A stretch of 64,000 bases of DNA from Antitrichia curtipendula (taxonomy: Eukaryota; Streptophyta; Bryopsida; Hypnales; Leucodontaceae), in NCBI GenBank assembly GCA_951230915.1, contig OX579637.1, positions 6,448,001 through 6,512,000 of the forward strand, given 5' to 3'. Below the pieces are notes generated by a model. It saw only the letters and a program-made list of their open reading frames with translations. It did not search any database and was not told the origin of the DNA. Both the position numbers and the translations under genes were made by a program. Shown in pieces: positions 10,567 through 23,719 of this stretch (the first letter of the stretch is position 1; each line of letters opens with the position of its first letter).

Positions 10567-13500
10567 CTAGTCCTCTTCCTCCCTAAACCGATGTAAGCCG
10601 ACCCTAATAGTAGCGAGGTTGTCATCACTTATGTCATAAATAACCTCCCCACCTTTCCGCCTACTTGGCTTTGGAATCATAGCAAATTTCCCATGCACTA
10701 CAAGGTGTGCATCAATATGGGCTGGTTGGGAGTTGCCCAGATGAACGTTCACATTATTCCACTTTTGATAGTAAGTTCCCCGTGTGATGAAATCACCAGC
10801 TTCAAACTCCGGGCCCCAAGCACATTTGAACCCGCAATCAACCTCATACTTCCCCCTGGTGCACTGTAAAGTATAGAACTCCACTCCCTTGCTATTACCT
10901 TCTAGAGCAGGGACAACAAAGTTGTCACCTAGCCGAATGAGATCGCCAATTCCCTCGCCTTCCACGACCTCCTCCCAATCCTCGTCATCTACAATGCCGT
11001 GGTCCGTCATGTGATCAGCAACTAGTTGGAGATCGTATGGCTTCAACTTTACCAAATCCCAGTTCTCAACATGGGACTTGTTAACGCAGTTGAAGAAATT
11101 GCCGTCAAGGCAATAAACACAGAAGCACGCTAATTTGCGCACAAAAAGTTGAGTTGGATCCGCAACAGCAAAAGAGTAAATCGAATGCAAGGCCTGGGAG
11201 CCTGAGACAGTCTTGCAATGGTAACTGTGCTCCCTCGTGACGTCCTTTGGTATTTCCCAGAAGTATCTCTGAACCTCTTTGATGCCGGTCTTCTTGAAGT
11301 TCGTATCCACAGGCCCTCCCATGGTCTCATTCAAAAACGCCACTGCATCGTCGGCGTTTTGCATCCTCCTCCACGTGTTGTATAACTGGGACTGCCTTAG
11401 AGCGCGCTTCACGACAGCACCAGCTCCGTCCCACTCTCCCTTCCCGTGACCTGTTCCGAAAAAATTCCAGTTCATAGTGCATCCATTTGTGAGGCCGGGA
11501 TATCTAGCCACAAAAAAAAATGGTCGGGCACCCTTGAACTGCCCTGCACAACCATCGGACCACACGACATGGTGTTTTGGTCGAATCCCTGTCGATGCAT
11601 GATGCACGTATAAAAGTCAATACATTTTATAACATTTACAAGTGCTATACAAAATCCGTACAGAGCGTACATTTCATAGTACACAAGCATCATAGTCAAA
11701 GAGTTCCGTGCCATCCACAATTAACTCTTATATAAGAATTAGGCACGTAGCGCGAATGGGAAAGCGATATGGTAAATATAGAACTTGGGGCAATGTGAAG
11801 CATACCTTGAGATTCTAGCCATCGCCAGTGTTGCATCAAGCAATGCTGTACAAAGAGGGAATCGTGTTTTTCATCATCAGTTATATAGAAATGGGATTCC
11901 TTCACCATAACTCCGTCTGGTTTAAAGCGATATGTAATGTAGACAAGGATACTGATCTGTGTGGAACACCAGTACATGCTCTGGATCTGATTTTGAATCT
12001 CAAAAGTGTAGTTCTCAGCAAAATCAATATGTGACAAAATCACATCTTTGTCCAAACTCTGCATAGAATGCTTGCACTGGTCGTCGTGCCACCTTGCAAT
12101 GAAGTTGTGCTTCACGAAATAGGGCAGTTAGACTTGAAGTATTCAAAGAAAACTTGTGGAGAGGTCTCTTTGTATACTTCAACAATCCTCTTCCGGGGCT
12201 TCCCATCCCATGTCACCCCAATGATTTCATTCTCAAAAGACTTCCAGGTGACATTTGAAGACGATGGTAACTCAACCTCACAAATCGGAAGCTTCGAAAT
12301 ACCACAGTTTCTGCACGTACCCATGACACATTGCAGAGCATGCCACTCTTTGTTCTCATGCTTAAGACAAACAATCTGTTGCCACAGCGCTGTTGTACCT
12401 GCATATGTCTTTAGATGCGCTTTACACTTTGTTTCTTCTTCTAGTCGAAAGAGGCACACATCACACTTGCACTGGAAATTCTCTAAGAAGTAGATTCCCT
12501 TTGTGCCATCCCAAATCCAATTGAACCCCTCCCTGAGCATGTCAATCTCCACGTGGTATCTACAACAGCAGACATTTCTCTCGTTGCATGCTCTAACAAA
12601 ATAAGGCTTCAATTTTTCAAAGGCTCTTTGTTTGATTGGCACGTCTGGGTGCGCCACCTTAAATCGCTGGTGGAATGCGGCCTACAAGAATGCAAAACTT
12701 TTTTGAGAAATCAAAAGAGGTAATACAAAAGAGGTAATCAAAAGTACAAAGCCCGTACAGAACATACCTTGGACCGTAATGCTCAGCATAAATGTCAAGT
12801 ACAAGCCTCCAACAAAGCACACCACCCGACTACAAAGACTTATGAATACTCGACGATGAGACCCACGGTACTTTTTGTACCTAATGTATAGTTTTTAGTA
12901 CTGTCTGTACCTATAACATTGTAATCAACGTATTGCAGAGTACACATTCAGACCATCAGAGAACTGAGGGAGATACAACAACGTGCGTAGCATACATGTC
13001 GGATGGAAACGATGTCTAGGATTGTATATTTGACAATGCAACGATTGTACAGGGTGCTGCGACACTGCAATCAAATCGATTCGTACCTGACTTTTGAGCA
13101 AATAGTGAGTGCAATGCTTGTCGTATGTATTTGAGCTTATCCATTTCTGTACAATTTCCTTCATGTTGGGACTTACACGGGTCTCTTTTGTCCACCACTT
13201 GGTAACGAGGTCTTTAATCCTGCCAGGCAGGCCTAGCCTCTTCCTACGTCTTACAAGTGCAAAAGGTGAACTTTGCAATTGTACACTACTTCGACGGGTT
13301 ATTGCCACCCTCAAATTGGATGGGTGAACATTCAAAACCCGTGACAAAGCTTTGGTGCTTGTAACCCGAGTAGATATAGCCGCATCGAGGAGAATAGCTT
13401 TCCTAGCAAGCATATCTGCCGATTGAACACCCTTCACAGCGTCCAACTCCAACTGATAATTTTTTAGGAATTCAAATTGAGCCTTGGCATCCTGCCCACA

Positions 13501-13860
13501 AGGATAATACTCAGGAAGAAGTGGAGAAATACGTTCATCCTCCAAAAAGCGCTCCATAATTTTTAGCCTAGAAGATGCCTCCGAACAACCTTGCATTTTC
13601 ATTGTGAAAAAATCCACAATTTCGGACAAAACCTCCGCAAGCTATCGTGAAGACATCTCCCTTCCGACCTCCAATTCATCCTGCACAGCAAGTAACCTCA
13701 CTGCTTCTTCTCTCTCCCTCAATAATTGTCTACATTTACGTTGCCTCTCTGCTTCCCCGTCTCTTAGACTATCTCTCACCGCATTGTGATCCTCCGCCCT
13801 TCCACGAGGTCCCTTCCTCTTCAATCCGGCACGTCGCTCTCCAAGTCTGGTATTCGCCAT
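10567..13860 (-). pseudogene. RNase H-fold transposase-like gene, four exons, disrupted
   Basis: Exons, in transcription order, are 13860-13087, 12829-12768, 12681-11806 and 11588-10567, all with GT-AG borders on the minus strand. The product begins basic, then carries Cys pairs (CKCDVC, TCRNCG) that suggest zinc binding. Three acidic motifs follow: SHIDFAENY (about 12025), VVWSDGCAGQFK (about 11560) and GTGHGKGEWDGAGA (about 11430), an order like the D-D-E/D triad of RNase H-fold transposases. I recognise it as a repeated plant and algal family without a formal name. Lesions: an in-frame TAG at 13644-13642; a one-base loss at the junction of the 62-nt second exon with the third (GPK-AAFHQRF expected); and a one-base shift near 12115. 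It is therefore probably inactive. Catalysis is inferred from motif order only. Confidence 0.65.
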
Positions 13861-13881
13861 TGTAAACCTTCACAAGAAAAT

Positions 13882-14010
13882 TGTAAACTCAAAGAGCATC
13901 AAAGCATTCAGGCAACTAAACAAAGCTGTAAACTCAAAGAGCATTGAAGCATTCAGGCGACTAAAGAAAACTGTAAACTCAAAAAGCATCGAAGCATTCA
14001 GGCGACTACT
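13882..14010 (+). repeat. 45-bp tandem repeat, three copies
   Basis: TGTAAACTCAAAGAGCAT starts at 13882, 13927 and 13972, an exact 45-bp period. It lies immediately upstream of the start codon of the minus-strand transposase-like gene, in its presumed 5' leader or promoter. Confidence 0.9.
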
Positions 14011-14127
14011 TGAAGCGCCCGAGTTCACGGGACCGTTGCCCAAGTTCACGGATACTTTGTCAGAGTACCGGGAAACCCGCCGGAATACGAGGCGTACCAA
14101 ATGGCGTACAGTCTGTACTGTGCGTAA

Positions 14128-15735
14128 TTGTTTGTATATCGGGCCAGGGGGGCGACCGTAGTGTGCTTTCACCCGAAGACGGCTCTCCCTAGAATGCGGG
14201 TGACGACAAAGGCCACGGCGGATTTGGGGCAGCTTCCCATGAGTGTCACAGGAATGGTAGCTCATGGTCATGGTGACGGTGCGTACGCCCATTATGCTCC
14301 ATCGTGTTGGCCGGCAGACTCCAACTTCACCATTTCGTCTTTGGCGAGGTTGTTGCGCCGACTAGAGGGTCCACCGATTCGAGAGGCAGGCGACCTCTTT
14401 CCATACCCTCCGGCGAATCCAATGTTTGAAGCACTGCTCAAAGGAAAGTTGAGATGTATGGATAGCCTGACTTTCACTGAACCAGGAGCTCGGGTCGGTA
14501 GGACCCCCCTTCCTGAAAAGTTATATCTTCAACTCGACAACTCTGCTAAGGATAACAAGAACAAATACCTATTGGCGTTCTTGTCGTTGCTCACTGCACA
14601 AGGTGTCTTCAAGGAAATTCAGGTCGGGTTTCTACTAGTCGGACATACTCACGAGGATATTGATGCCTATTTTAGCCACCTTTCGAAGGCGCTCAAGACC
14701 AAGAACACTTTCGTCGTCGTTGACCTCATGAAAGCCTTCATGCAGTTCCAAGAATTGTCATTTCTGCCGGAGTTTATACATGAGGTGAGGGATTTCAAGG
14801 CGTTCGTGGAGGGTTACCAGACCGGTGGCTCCGAAAGATTAATTGGATTGGGGGAGATGCACCTGTTCAAGTTCTACGTGGACACTGATGGGGTCCCCAT
14901 CATGAATTACAAGGAGTCAGCGGTTGATTCAAAGTGGCTTCCGTCTAATAAACCTTCTCAAGGCATTTGGAGGAGAGATGAAAATGGTCGCCCCATGCTC
15001 CCTCACGGTTGTCCGAAGCCTGTTCCATTTAAGCCCATGTGGAGCAACGAGGTTCCCGTTGCGGGTGGAAATCAAGAGAAGGCAAGGGAAATGGCGCGGA
15101 AAGCTACCGTGAACAAGGGTTTCATTTTGGTGGGACTTGAGAAGTACAATCAGTACTGGCAACAAGGAATGTCAAAATGCGAGGGATTTGCAGCTGCATT
15201 CGGCCCTTACGTGGAATACTGGAAGTGTATACTAGATGAGCTGAAGGAGCCACTACCTCAGTGTCCTCCAAAGTTGGTGGAAGGCTTCTGGCCACAGTAT
15301 GATTGGAGGGTAGCGCAGAATGGAGTCCCTCGCCAAGGAAATCCCATGGATGTGATTCCGGAGGAAGAAGAGGAACCCGAACCTTATTGCGGACCCGCAA
15401 ATGAAGCGCCAATGGAAAGATTCAATCCGTGGCTGGACATACGACCGGGCTCATGGGTACTTTTTAGGCCGAAAGTCCCGAAAACATGTGCTGTTTGGTA
15501 AGGAAGAGCATTGTCTACTATATGCAGACTGAAAGGGGACGCAAATTACGGGAAGCTTTTGATTCAGTATTGGTGACCCGATAACTCCGAAAGTATGCTG
15601 GAGTTGAGGTACCGAAATTGCTGGTACGATAAATGGGTTGTTGAAGATTTAGCCCCTACCTGGGTTGACGCAGCTGCTGTGGCGTATGCAACATTGGTCG
15701 AAAATTGTAGATCCGAAATCGAGGACCATTCCTAA
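14128..15735 (+). pseudogene. DUF7869-type transposon protein, N-terminally truncated
   Basis: The frame contains the hallmarks of the DUF7869 family: TGMVAHGHGD (about 14260), YLQLDNSAKDNKNKY (about 14525) and LLVGHTHEDIDAYF (about 14635), then a long C-terminal region. Compared with the full-length homologue at 31635 it begins at the segment before HGHGD, so roughly the first half is missing. After TAA 15499-15501 the same frame goes on with family-like sequence, passes TGA 15574-15576 and ends at TAA 15733-15735. Both stops are therefore premature. It is GC-richer and only distantly similar to the other copies here, so it is a separate subfamily. The truncation point lies close to the promoter side of the oppositely oriented gene ending at 13860, suggesting one inserted into the other. 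Confidence 0.7.
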
Positions 15736-18600
15736 GAAGAGTAGGGAGGCTGCCTTGGCAAATTTGAATCGGACAAACGTGTTGGACCCATGATCAAGCG
15801 CCTTGTCCTTGAACAATAATCCATCGTGAGATCTCCCGACATACGGTGGAGTAGCGCGCCTATCGTGATATCTCACAATGCATTGCGGCGGTTGTCGCGG
15901 CCATCATGTGATCTCACGATGCATTGTTCAGGTCGCTGCGGACATCATGAGATCCCTCAAGGCTTTCCACGTTGAGGTAGCTTAGTCAAACGTTAGGTTT
16001 TCTAGGTACTTTATCCTGTTTGAGTTCGACTGTTAGACGATGAACCTCTCAGTGTTGTTTTTATGCGACATGTATTAGCATCATAAATCTTTATGAATAT
16101 ATGAATTTGTTTATGGTGTTCATTATGCGTGCGAAATACGGGCAGTCACCTGATATGTGAAGTGCGGGCTGTTTTTCTTTCCTCTGCTGAAATGGAAGTG
16201 GTTCATGTTTTTATCAATGACAAATACAGTGTTTGGATTATACATGCACAAAGATTAGTCTGAATACGCATTTATTTTTTTACCCTTTCAGTCCGTGTTG
16301 GAATTCCAGTCGACTGGGTTCTGCATGTTCACAATTACGTGGACATCAGAGATTGGATGTATTTCAGCAGTGATAGAGCCCCGATTTTCTCCACACAAAC
16401 TGAAATATCTCAGATGGAATAGTACATTAGCCGATATTCATCAGTCTACAGATGTATGCTGAATGTCTGAGCACTTGTGACTCACTTGTCTACAGTCCTG
16501 TCATTCCACTAGATGTAGTGTGAAATGACAATGTTTCTTGTGTTAGCACTCCATTGGGGGATCTCCTGCTTAGATAAAAATGGTCTCCTTCTTCCCGAGA
16601 GGAAGTGCTTGTTTGATAATTCTGAAGTGATGTTTGGGACTTCCAGTGAATTTCAAGTTTTCCTCCATTAATGTATCTATGAATTGCACTGTCTACAGCA
16701 CATGAATCAAACTGTAGCGCTTCGACACGAAGATTGTCAATGAAGCTGCCGCATATTCGACAACCTTGTCAAGGGATCTCACGATGCATTCGTTTCAAAC
16801 AGAACGTTGAGTGAGGTATTAATATAGGGCTCGGAGCCGTATTTGCTTGAACTAGTTGTCATCGTGGAATCTCTCGATAGGTTTGGGGACATGAGCTGTA
16901 AACGGGATGCTGAAATTATGGAAATCCGGTCCACAGATCTCCCAATCCAGACACGTGAACTCTGGCACAGTCAACTACGGAACAATAATTTACAAATTTT
17001 CTAGCATTTCCAAGCACACAAAGAAGCACTCTCCAAAAGACTTATGAGTGCAGAAATTGAGGTAGATCGAGGGATTTCACCATCTCTTTAATTCTAAACT
17101 ATTGAAAGTCCAGAAGTAGTTAAATATGGCATGTTGTGAAGAAAATATTTTTAGTTTGTGCTTTGTTTGAGTTCATTGTTCCGTTCCTTATTTTTGCAAG
17201 AAGGTGATCTATTTTTCAACCATTCTTCAGATTCCCACATTTGTGTCATTGTGTGAAAATCGAATTTCCACCGCCAAGGTCTTCAAAGCTAGAAAGGGTC
17301 CCAAAATTTTCAATCTTCATATGTAGAAAATAAAGGAGCTCCAAATTCAATGCCTATTTTTATACCATTAAATAAAAATGATAGTAGAAAAATTGAACAA
17401 ACATTTTATATGAATGAAATTGGTGTTTTGTTAATTTAGCATGAATTTGATTATGCCATCTGCGAAAGGTTACATCTCTTGGTGTTTGTGGTTTTGATTT
17501 TTTTGCATGATATGTATATTTAAATGTTTTGTAGTTTATTCATGTACATTCATAATTATTTCTCATCACTTTCATATTGAATTCCAAATATATTCACAAA
17601 ACAATTTTATATAAGATACATGAAGATATCATATTAAAAGTGTAAAATCATGTGGAAGCCATTGACTTGGGCATGAAGGTGGATTATACTGAAGGTTGCT
17701 TAAAGCTCTTCAAATTATTAATTTGATTAGTGGTAAATAATATTATTAAATCCAATTATTAAACATAGATTTTTTATTAAAAGCCACTATTCATGCCAAG
17801 TCTTTTTGTAAATATTCATGATTTTGATGCAATTTTATTCTTGTAGAATTTGTTCTCCTCACATCCATAAAAATGTTCTTACAATTTGCCTTCCAAACAA
17901 TGTAATACTTCACAAGTCATGATGATAATAATTAAAATGCCAAAAGCAATGAATTTGAGAATTAGGTGATGCACATTTTCATATCAAATGACAATGTTGA
18001 AATGCATGGAATGCCTTTTATGAATCTATTATTGCATTCACTTGACTATTTGATTGATATTATAATGGAAATTTAATCACTTGTCATGCATCTAGAATCT
18101 AAGACAAACAAATTTTTTATCTATTACAAAATCACATGAACATTACATACTAGAAAAGACTTTGTCATGCAATAAAATTAAAATTTTGTAATTACATAAT
18201 GTCAGATGAATTTGTGTATCATAGCTTTTGCTCCAAAATTATTTTAATCCAACAATTAGCAAGGTGACAAAACAATTTATTTTTCAAATGACCGACCCGT
18301 TGTTCAATGGTTAAAATACTTCAAACAGCAAAATGTAAAATAATTCACTTCATGAATGAGTAATACGTAGCGTACTGTGGAGCAATGTCCGGGAAGAACC
18401 GGCGGCTAGTTCAAAGTTAGCTGGTGGAATTGGAAAAAAACCTGTTGGCAATTTGAAAAAATCGGCTAAAAAACAGTGAAAATGTCTATAAATTTTTTAT
18501 TTTGAATGGGAAAAAGAAAAAATAACTGGACTCGGTACTTGAAAAAACGGTTTAGTATGGAAATTGGAGGAAATTAGTTGATAAAACTAAAAACTATAAC
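15736..18600. other. AT-rich intergenic, no gene seen
   Basis: No gene is supported. Near 15830-15950 and again at about 16770-16800 the phrase (G)ATCTCACGATGCATTG recurs with variations, a low-copy short repeat. From 17000 to 18600 the DNA is strongly AT-rich with no ORF over 60 codons. Confidence 0.5.
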
Positions 18601-19900
18601 TTCCCAAACACTCGTGTGGAGAAGGAGCTTGGAATTGCAAGTTTGAGGCCCCGGACTACAGGTTCGGAATTGGTCTGGGAGGTCAACGCAAGGTCGGGGG
18701 AGGTTCAGTTATAGGTTTGGTTACAGGCCTGGGAGGTCGTCACTCCTGTTTGGCGGCGCAGGTTCATTTTTCGTGACTTTGTAGGTTGTTGTTCTCGTTT
18801 GTTGCGCAAATCACTAGGTTATTGGGTCGATTTTTCAGTGTCGTTGTTCAACTTGAATTACTCGTGTGCTTGAATCTCTAGGTTCTGGGGTTTTGGGGTC
18901 TCTGTGTGTAGATTGGTCAGTGTGTTGCACAAGAAGCCACCGAATTCGGAGAAGTTTGGTTGCTCGATCCCCATGGTGCATTCTCCACACACTCCTTATC
19001 TGCAATTTGGGGTGTACGCAACAGGTTTGTGGGATTGGTGTGCTGCGCGGAGGAGCTCGGTGTTGCTATGCTTGATGTATGCTGCACGGAGAAGCTTCAC
19101 GGCGGTTTTCCTTTCTCCTGCGAGTTTGCGGTTGCATGCTTCCTTCTCCTTGGCTGTGAGTTATCGACCTCATTTGTTCATGTTGTATTGGTCATGATAT
19201 TATGTAAATGCTCTTGTGTTTGATTTGTTTAGGGTGTTCAGATGCAAGCGAGGCTTGGTTGTGAAAACTAAAGCTACAGATGTAAACTTTGAGCGAACTT
19301 GCTCAAAGGTGTATCTGTTGATGCAAGAACTAACAAATTGCTCCAATGTAACAAACTTGCTTACGAACTTTGAGCAAACTTGCTTGGGTTGTATCTTTTG
19401 ATGCAAGAATTTTGTTTGTTGCGTAGAGAAAGTACTTGCTCAAGGTGTAGGGATTAATGCATGAATTCAGATTGTGGCTAGCCAAAGTTCATTCAATTTG
19501 TTGCTACGATTTTGAGGTTTAGAGTGACTTCACAAGTTTTTCGTTTTCAAGATTTTCAACTTTATCACTGTGTTGTGTTTTTGCAATCTGTGGTTTAGTT
19601 TTCATTAGTTTTTGTTACTTGTTTCTTGAATTCATGCAGTGTTTGTCCAAGTTCTTGTGAAATGTGACTTCATTTCTAACTCTGTAAGTCTTATTGTGTG
19701 CAGATTTTGTAGTGCACAACAATTGAGCTGCCATTTCATTTTGTGTAGACAAAGCAGTCGAAGGTAAGAAATTCCTGCTTCCAAACTCTTTCAGGCATTT
19801 TGTTTTGTTTTTGGTAGTTTACTTCATGCAATAGTTTTTTATTATAACTTAGGATTTTCAACACGATATTCATTCTCTAAAACAGTAACACCTATTTGAA
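18601..19900. other. leader-like region before the multi-gene element
   Basis: GC content rises and the text becomes GT/TC-rich on the plus strand, like a promoter or transcribed leader. Overlapping short ORFs at 18866-19223 run in three frames with no recognisable product, so I do not call one. An imperfect duplication lies at 19283-19415: AACTTTGAGCRAACTTGCT followed by TGTATCT.TTGATGCAAGAA, about 82 bp apart. Confidence 0.35.
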
Positions 19901-19903
19901 ACG

Positions 19904-20083
19904 ATGCTCGAGCCGAAGATAATTATCTTCGGCTCAAGGATAATCATGCTCGGACCGATGATGGTTATCTTCGGCACGAGGATAACTGTGCTCGAGCATA
20001 GTTATCCTCGAGCTGAAGATAACCATCGTCGGTCCGAGCACAATTATCCTCGAGCCGAAGATAATTATCTCCGGCTTGAGCAT
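19904..20083. repeat. 180-bp inverted repeat built of the 21-bp palindrome
   Basis: Left arm 19904-19993 and right arm 19994-20083 are near reverse complements centred on CTCGAG (19991-19996). Inside are four 21-bp palindromes of the TTATCYTCGR type at 19923, 19965, 20002 and 20044, spaced 42, 37 and 42 bp. A perfect 26-bp palindrome lies at 19910-19935. The single strand could fold into a long branched hairpin. Confidence 0.9.
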
Positions 20084-20184
20084 GATTAACTTCCTCTTAT
20101 ACATTATAGACCTTAAACAAAACAACCCACGACAATCCAAACAAGTAAAATAACATTCCAAAATAAAAAACAACACAAACAATA

Positions 20185-20543
20185 TTATCCTTGAACCGAG
20201 GATAAATATACCGGTCTGCAAAAATACATACTAATCATAGGCGACGGCAACCACGATATATAATGTAACTATCGTCGAGCCAAGGATAAGTATCCTTGCA
20301 CCGAAGATAAACATCAACGTGAGAAAGACAGAACTAACTAAATCAACTTTGCAAATAACAAAAGTATAAAGACACAAACAAGCTAAAGTAACTAACCATA
20401 ATGTATGAGCCGACAATCATGAAGAGGATTATCCTCGGCACGAAGATAACCCAAGTCAATGTAGGTTCTCCTAATAGAATACAAATTGCAGCGGTAAATA
20501 GATGAGAAGGTAGATGCTACAATTATCCTCGGACCGAAGATAA
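20185..20543. repeat. cluster of dispersed 21-bp palindromes upstream of the ParB-like gene
   Basis: Further copies of the motif occur at 20185-20205, 20271-20288 (partial), 20291-20310, 20429-20449 and 20523-20543. All have TTATC-like and GATAA-like ends with a central C(G/A)-rich core. The last copy is 53 bp before the first ATG of the next gene. Confidence 0.85.
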
Positions 20544-22036
20544 TCCTACACAAGATTGCTAACGTGATCTACCAATATTTGCAGATTTCTTCAAAATGGA
20601 AGAGAAAAAGAAATACAACTACTCAGCCACTGCCCTGTTTCTTGAGCCATTTACCAAATGGATGACGGAGGAGCCATTCATATTCGACATGCTGAAGGTC
20701 TATGGGGATCTCTGGCAATTCAAGTCCATTGTGGATTCATGAACCTTCGGAATAAATTGGTCAAAAGACTACGTTCTTCTACGCCACATGGTGAAGGATT
20801 CAGGAATCTACGTGAACTAGAATCCGGACGAGAAGGTCACCCTCGTGGAGCTCCACCAGAAGAAATTCATTGTCCTAACACTTCATGCATGCTACCAATC
20901 CGAAAAGGAAACAATGAACACGCACTCCATTGTCCTTTATAAAGATGACGATGTGGGAGCATTTGATCTGGATAACCTCATAACGGGTTTACACAAGGAA
21001 AACCACAATGAACTGGTGGGCGAGTTCCAGGGGAGATTCCATCCATGGATACGTAAAAACGCCATCTTCATGGCGAAAAGGATTGGGTACATGCTCAGCA
21101 GATTGAAGGAGTATGCCAAAGATCATGTAGACAAGCAATCCCGTCAAAGCCTGGGACGTGGCCAAGTGAGACGCGAAGCAGATGCTGAAATAAAGTCCGT
21201 TTCCGGGGCACGTGCCCAAATTGGGAGCAGAGGAAGTGGAAGGGGAACAACACGAGCACAGCTCCCAAAACGGAAGAACATGGAATCAGAGATCTCTGAG
21301 GCCACTGAGAAGCACCGAAAATCCGTGAAAGACAGTCGGGCAGTAACTGTTGGAAGTTTAGGATCCGCGCTAACAAACGTTCATAACGGGAAGACAGGCG
21401 AATATGAGCCCATCCAGAAATTTGAAGTGGTAGGCGCATACCAGAAAGATTTCTGGGAGAAGCACGCATCCTGCTTCATTTTTGATCCCATGACATTCAA
21501 GGTGAACATCTCCAAATGCCATCTGGCCCCTCTACGATACATCATCCGGAAATTGGAGATGAAGATTGTGGAGGAAATGAAAGAGACCCTTATCCATCTA
21601 GGGTCAATCCAACAAAGGCAACTAGTATGCCTGACTCCGGTTGACGCCAACAAAAGGCTCCTCAAGGAACGTCCTTCCAAGTGGGATGATATTAAGGACG
21701 GAAATTTCTATATTATTAATGGCCAACATAGCATCATTGCATCCAAGATGCTGCAAAGTGGCGGATGTTGCGAGTCCCGAAAGGTGGAGTTGCAGACGTG
21801 GGATGCAATGATCGTCTACTTGCTTGACCCAAGGAAGCTGACCAAAATATCAAAGTGGTACAACTCTTCCAATCACCTTGTTCATAGTCAGCCAATATGG
21901 GGGAACCAGATTTCAGCTTGCAAGCGGGTGTGAAAGGAACTGAAGCGGCCAACAAATGTTGAACGTGAAGGACTAACAAGATTAAACAAGGCCATCTCCA
22001 ATCCATTTGTTTACAGGGTATGCAGAGTCTGTATGT

Positions 22037-22163
22037 TTATCTTCGCCTCGAAGATAAATTGTGGTTAGTACTGATTTGAAATTGTGCATTGCTGCTATTG
22101 CTTAATGTATTTGTGAAACATCGTCAGGAGTCATGACTATGTTTATCCTTGGGTTGAGGATAA
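22037..22163. repeat. two 21-bp palindromes in intron 1
   Basis: Copies lie at 22037-22057 (TTATCTTCGCCTCGAAGATA plus A, nearly perfect) and 22143-22163 (TTATCCTTGGGTTGAGGATA plus A). Both are wholly inside the predicted intron 22018-22233. Confidence 0.85.
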
Positions 22164-23531
22164 TTTGCTCTCCCTCGTGATTTCGTATTGTCTCAGGATT
22201 GACTGTGGTCCCATTAACAATATTGCCTTGCAGGAATTTGTAGACGTTGTTTTGATACGATATTGTAGTATAAACTCGGACAAAGAAGGAGCTAAGGTGA
22301 AGCTCGCATTGGATGTCAAGAATGAAATTAGAATCATTACATTGGCAGACGAGACGTACCAGTTGTGGGAGGAGTTTCTCCGAAAACACACTGATAGAGA
22401 ACTGGTTGATCCGGTAACGTGCACTGAATACAACAAGTCTACGAAGAACTTCTCGCTGAAGAGAGAGTTCTTTAAGCACATGGGGCATTTCACAGACAAG
22501 GACTTGAAGGAATATGTCCTCCATCTCTTGGAAGAACTGAAGGGCGCAATTGCAATTATCCAAAATTCTCCGTGGATGCTGCAAGGATTTTGTGCGTGGA
22601 CAACTATAAGGCCGAGCATTGGGTGGAGCGTAGGAAGTGCAAGAAAATCGTTATGGAGGAATTCATGGCCATCGACAAGTCATTGAAGTTCAGGGACTCA
22701 CAAGGAGAAGTGATCGATGAGGTATGGAGGAAATGGAAGCGCACGAACAAGTTCACTTCTGCTTCGTGAGATTTTCTATTGACTGCCCCGCCCAATTCTT
22801 TTTTTGTGAAGCGTCTAACCAACGAAGCAAAAAAGAAGACGACCGTCGACTTTAAGGACCACCCAAAATTGTCCGTGGTCTATCCCATCTTCAAGAGCTT
22901 CTTGAAGCTAAAGAAGCAAATCGTGGAAACAAATGGCAATCTGTACATCCGGGGGCACCAATGCTATCCGCAGGCTCTTGTCACGAGCCACGAGTAACCC
23001 TACCTGAATAGAGAACTACGGCTCGCTGTCATAGACTTCCGAATCCTGCCCAGACCAAAACCTGGTTCCACTGATGGTCCTTTGTATTCTCCACTGCTCA
23101 ATTACTTGGTTGCTCATTTGAAGCCCGGAATTACTACCTCGGACGCCTGGTTATGGATTGTGGGAAGTCAATACGACTTGGAGGCGACCAAGAAATTTGT
23201 AGCTTTGCGGCTCAAGGGCTGAGAGGTTGGACAACACGAGCCTCGCCTTCCGTAGTGAAGCTTGTGTTCGTGTTGAAGAAAAGGACGGATGGTGAGCCCA
23301 AGAATGTGGATGTTGTGAAGAGGGTCTACTCCACGGACGAAATTCCTTACTACAAGAAATTCCAGAAGGATATGGAGGCCAAATATAGGATCCACCCTAG
23401 CGAGCTAAGGATGGAGTTCTACATTGACATTCTTCAGAGCTTCTGTGTGAAGGAAGAGAACATTATTGGCATCTACACAGGGTCCAAGTTTATGATTGCC
23501 GCCAAGGTAAAATTCTAAATCCTGCTATCCA

Positions 23532-23719
23532 TTATCCTTGAGCCGAAGATAACTCCCTAAGTTCGATGGTTATCTTTGGCCCGAGGATAACCATCTATGA
23601 CCACTAGATAGCATTGGTTGTAGAATAGAACTTCAGTATCAATGCGGATCTTGTAGTTGTTTTCATATACCAAATCTTGTTCATAGACTGATGAACATTT
23701 ATCTTTGACTCGAGGATAA
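23532..23719. repeat. three 21-bp palindromes in intron 2
   Basis: Copies lie at 23532-23552, 23570-23590 and 23699-23719, all inside the predicted intron 23507-23788. Substitutions on the two arms often keep pairing (CC...GG exchanges with TT...GA or CT...AG). Confidence 0.85.

Noticed and set aside
18866..19223. Coding gene in the leader region
   Set aside because: Three overlapping frames are open for about 70-100 codons with no domain and no splice chain.
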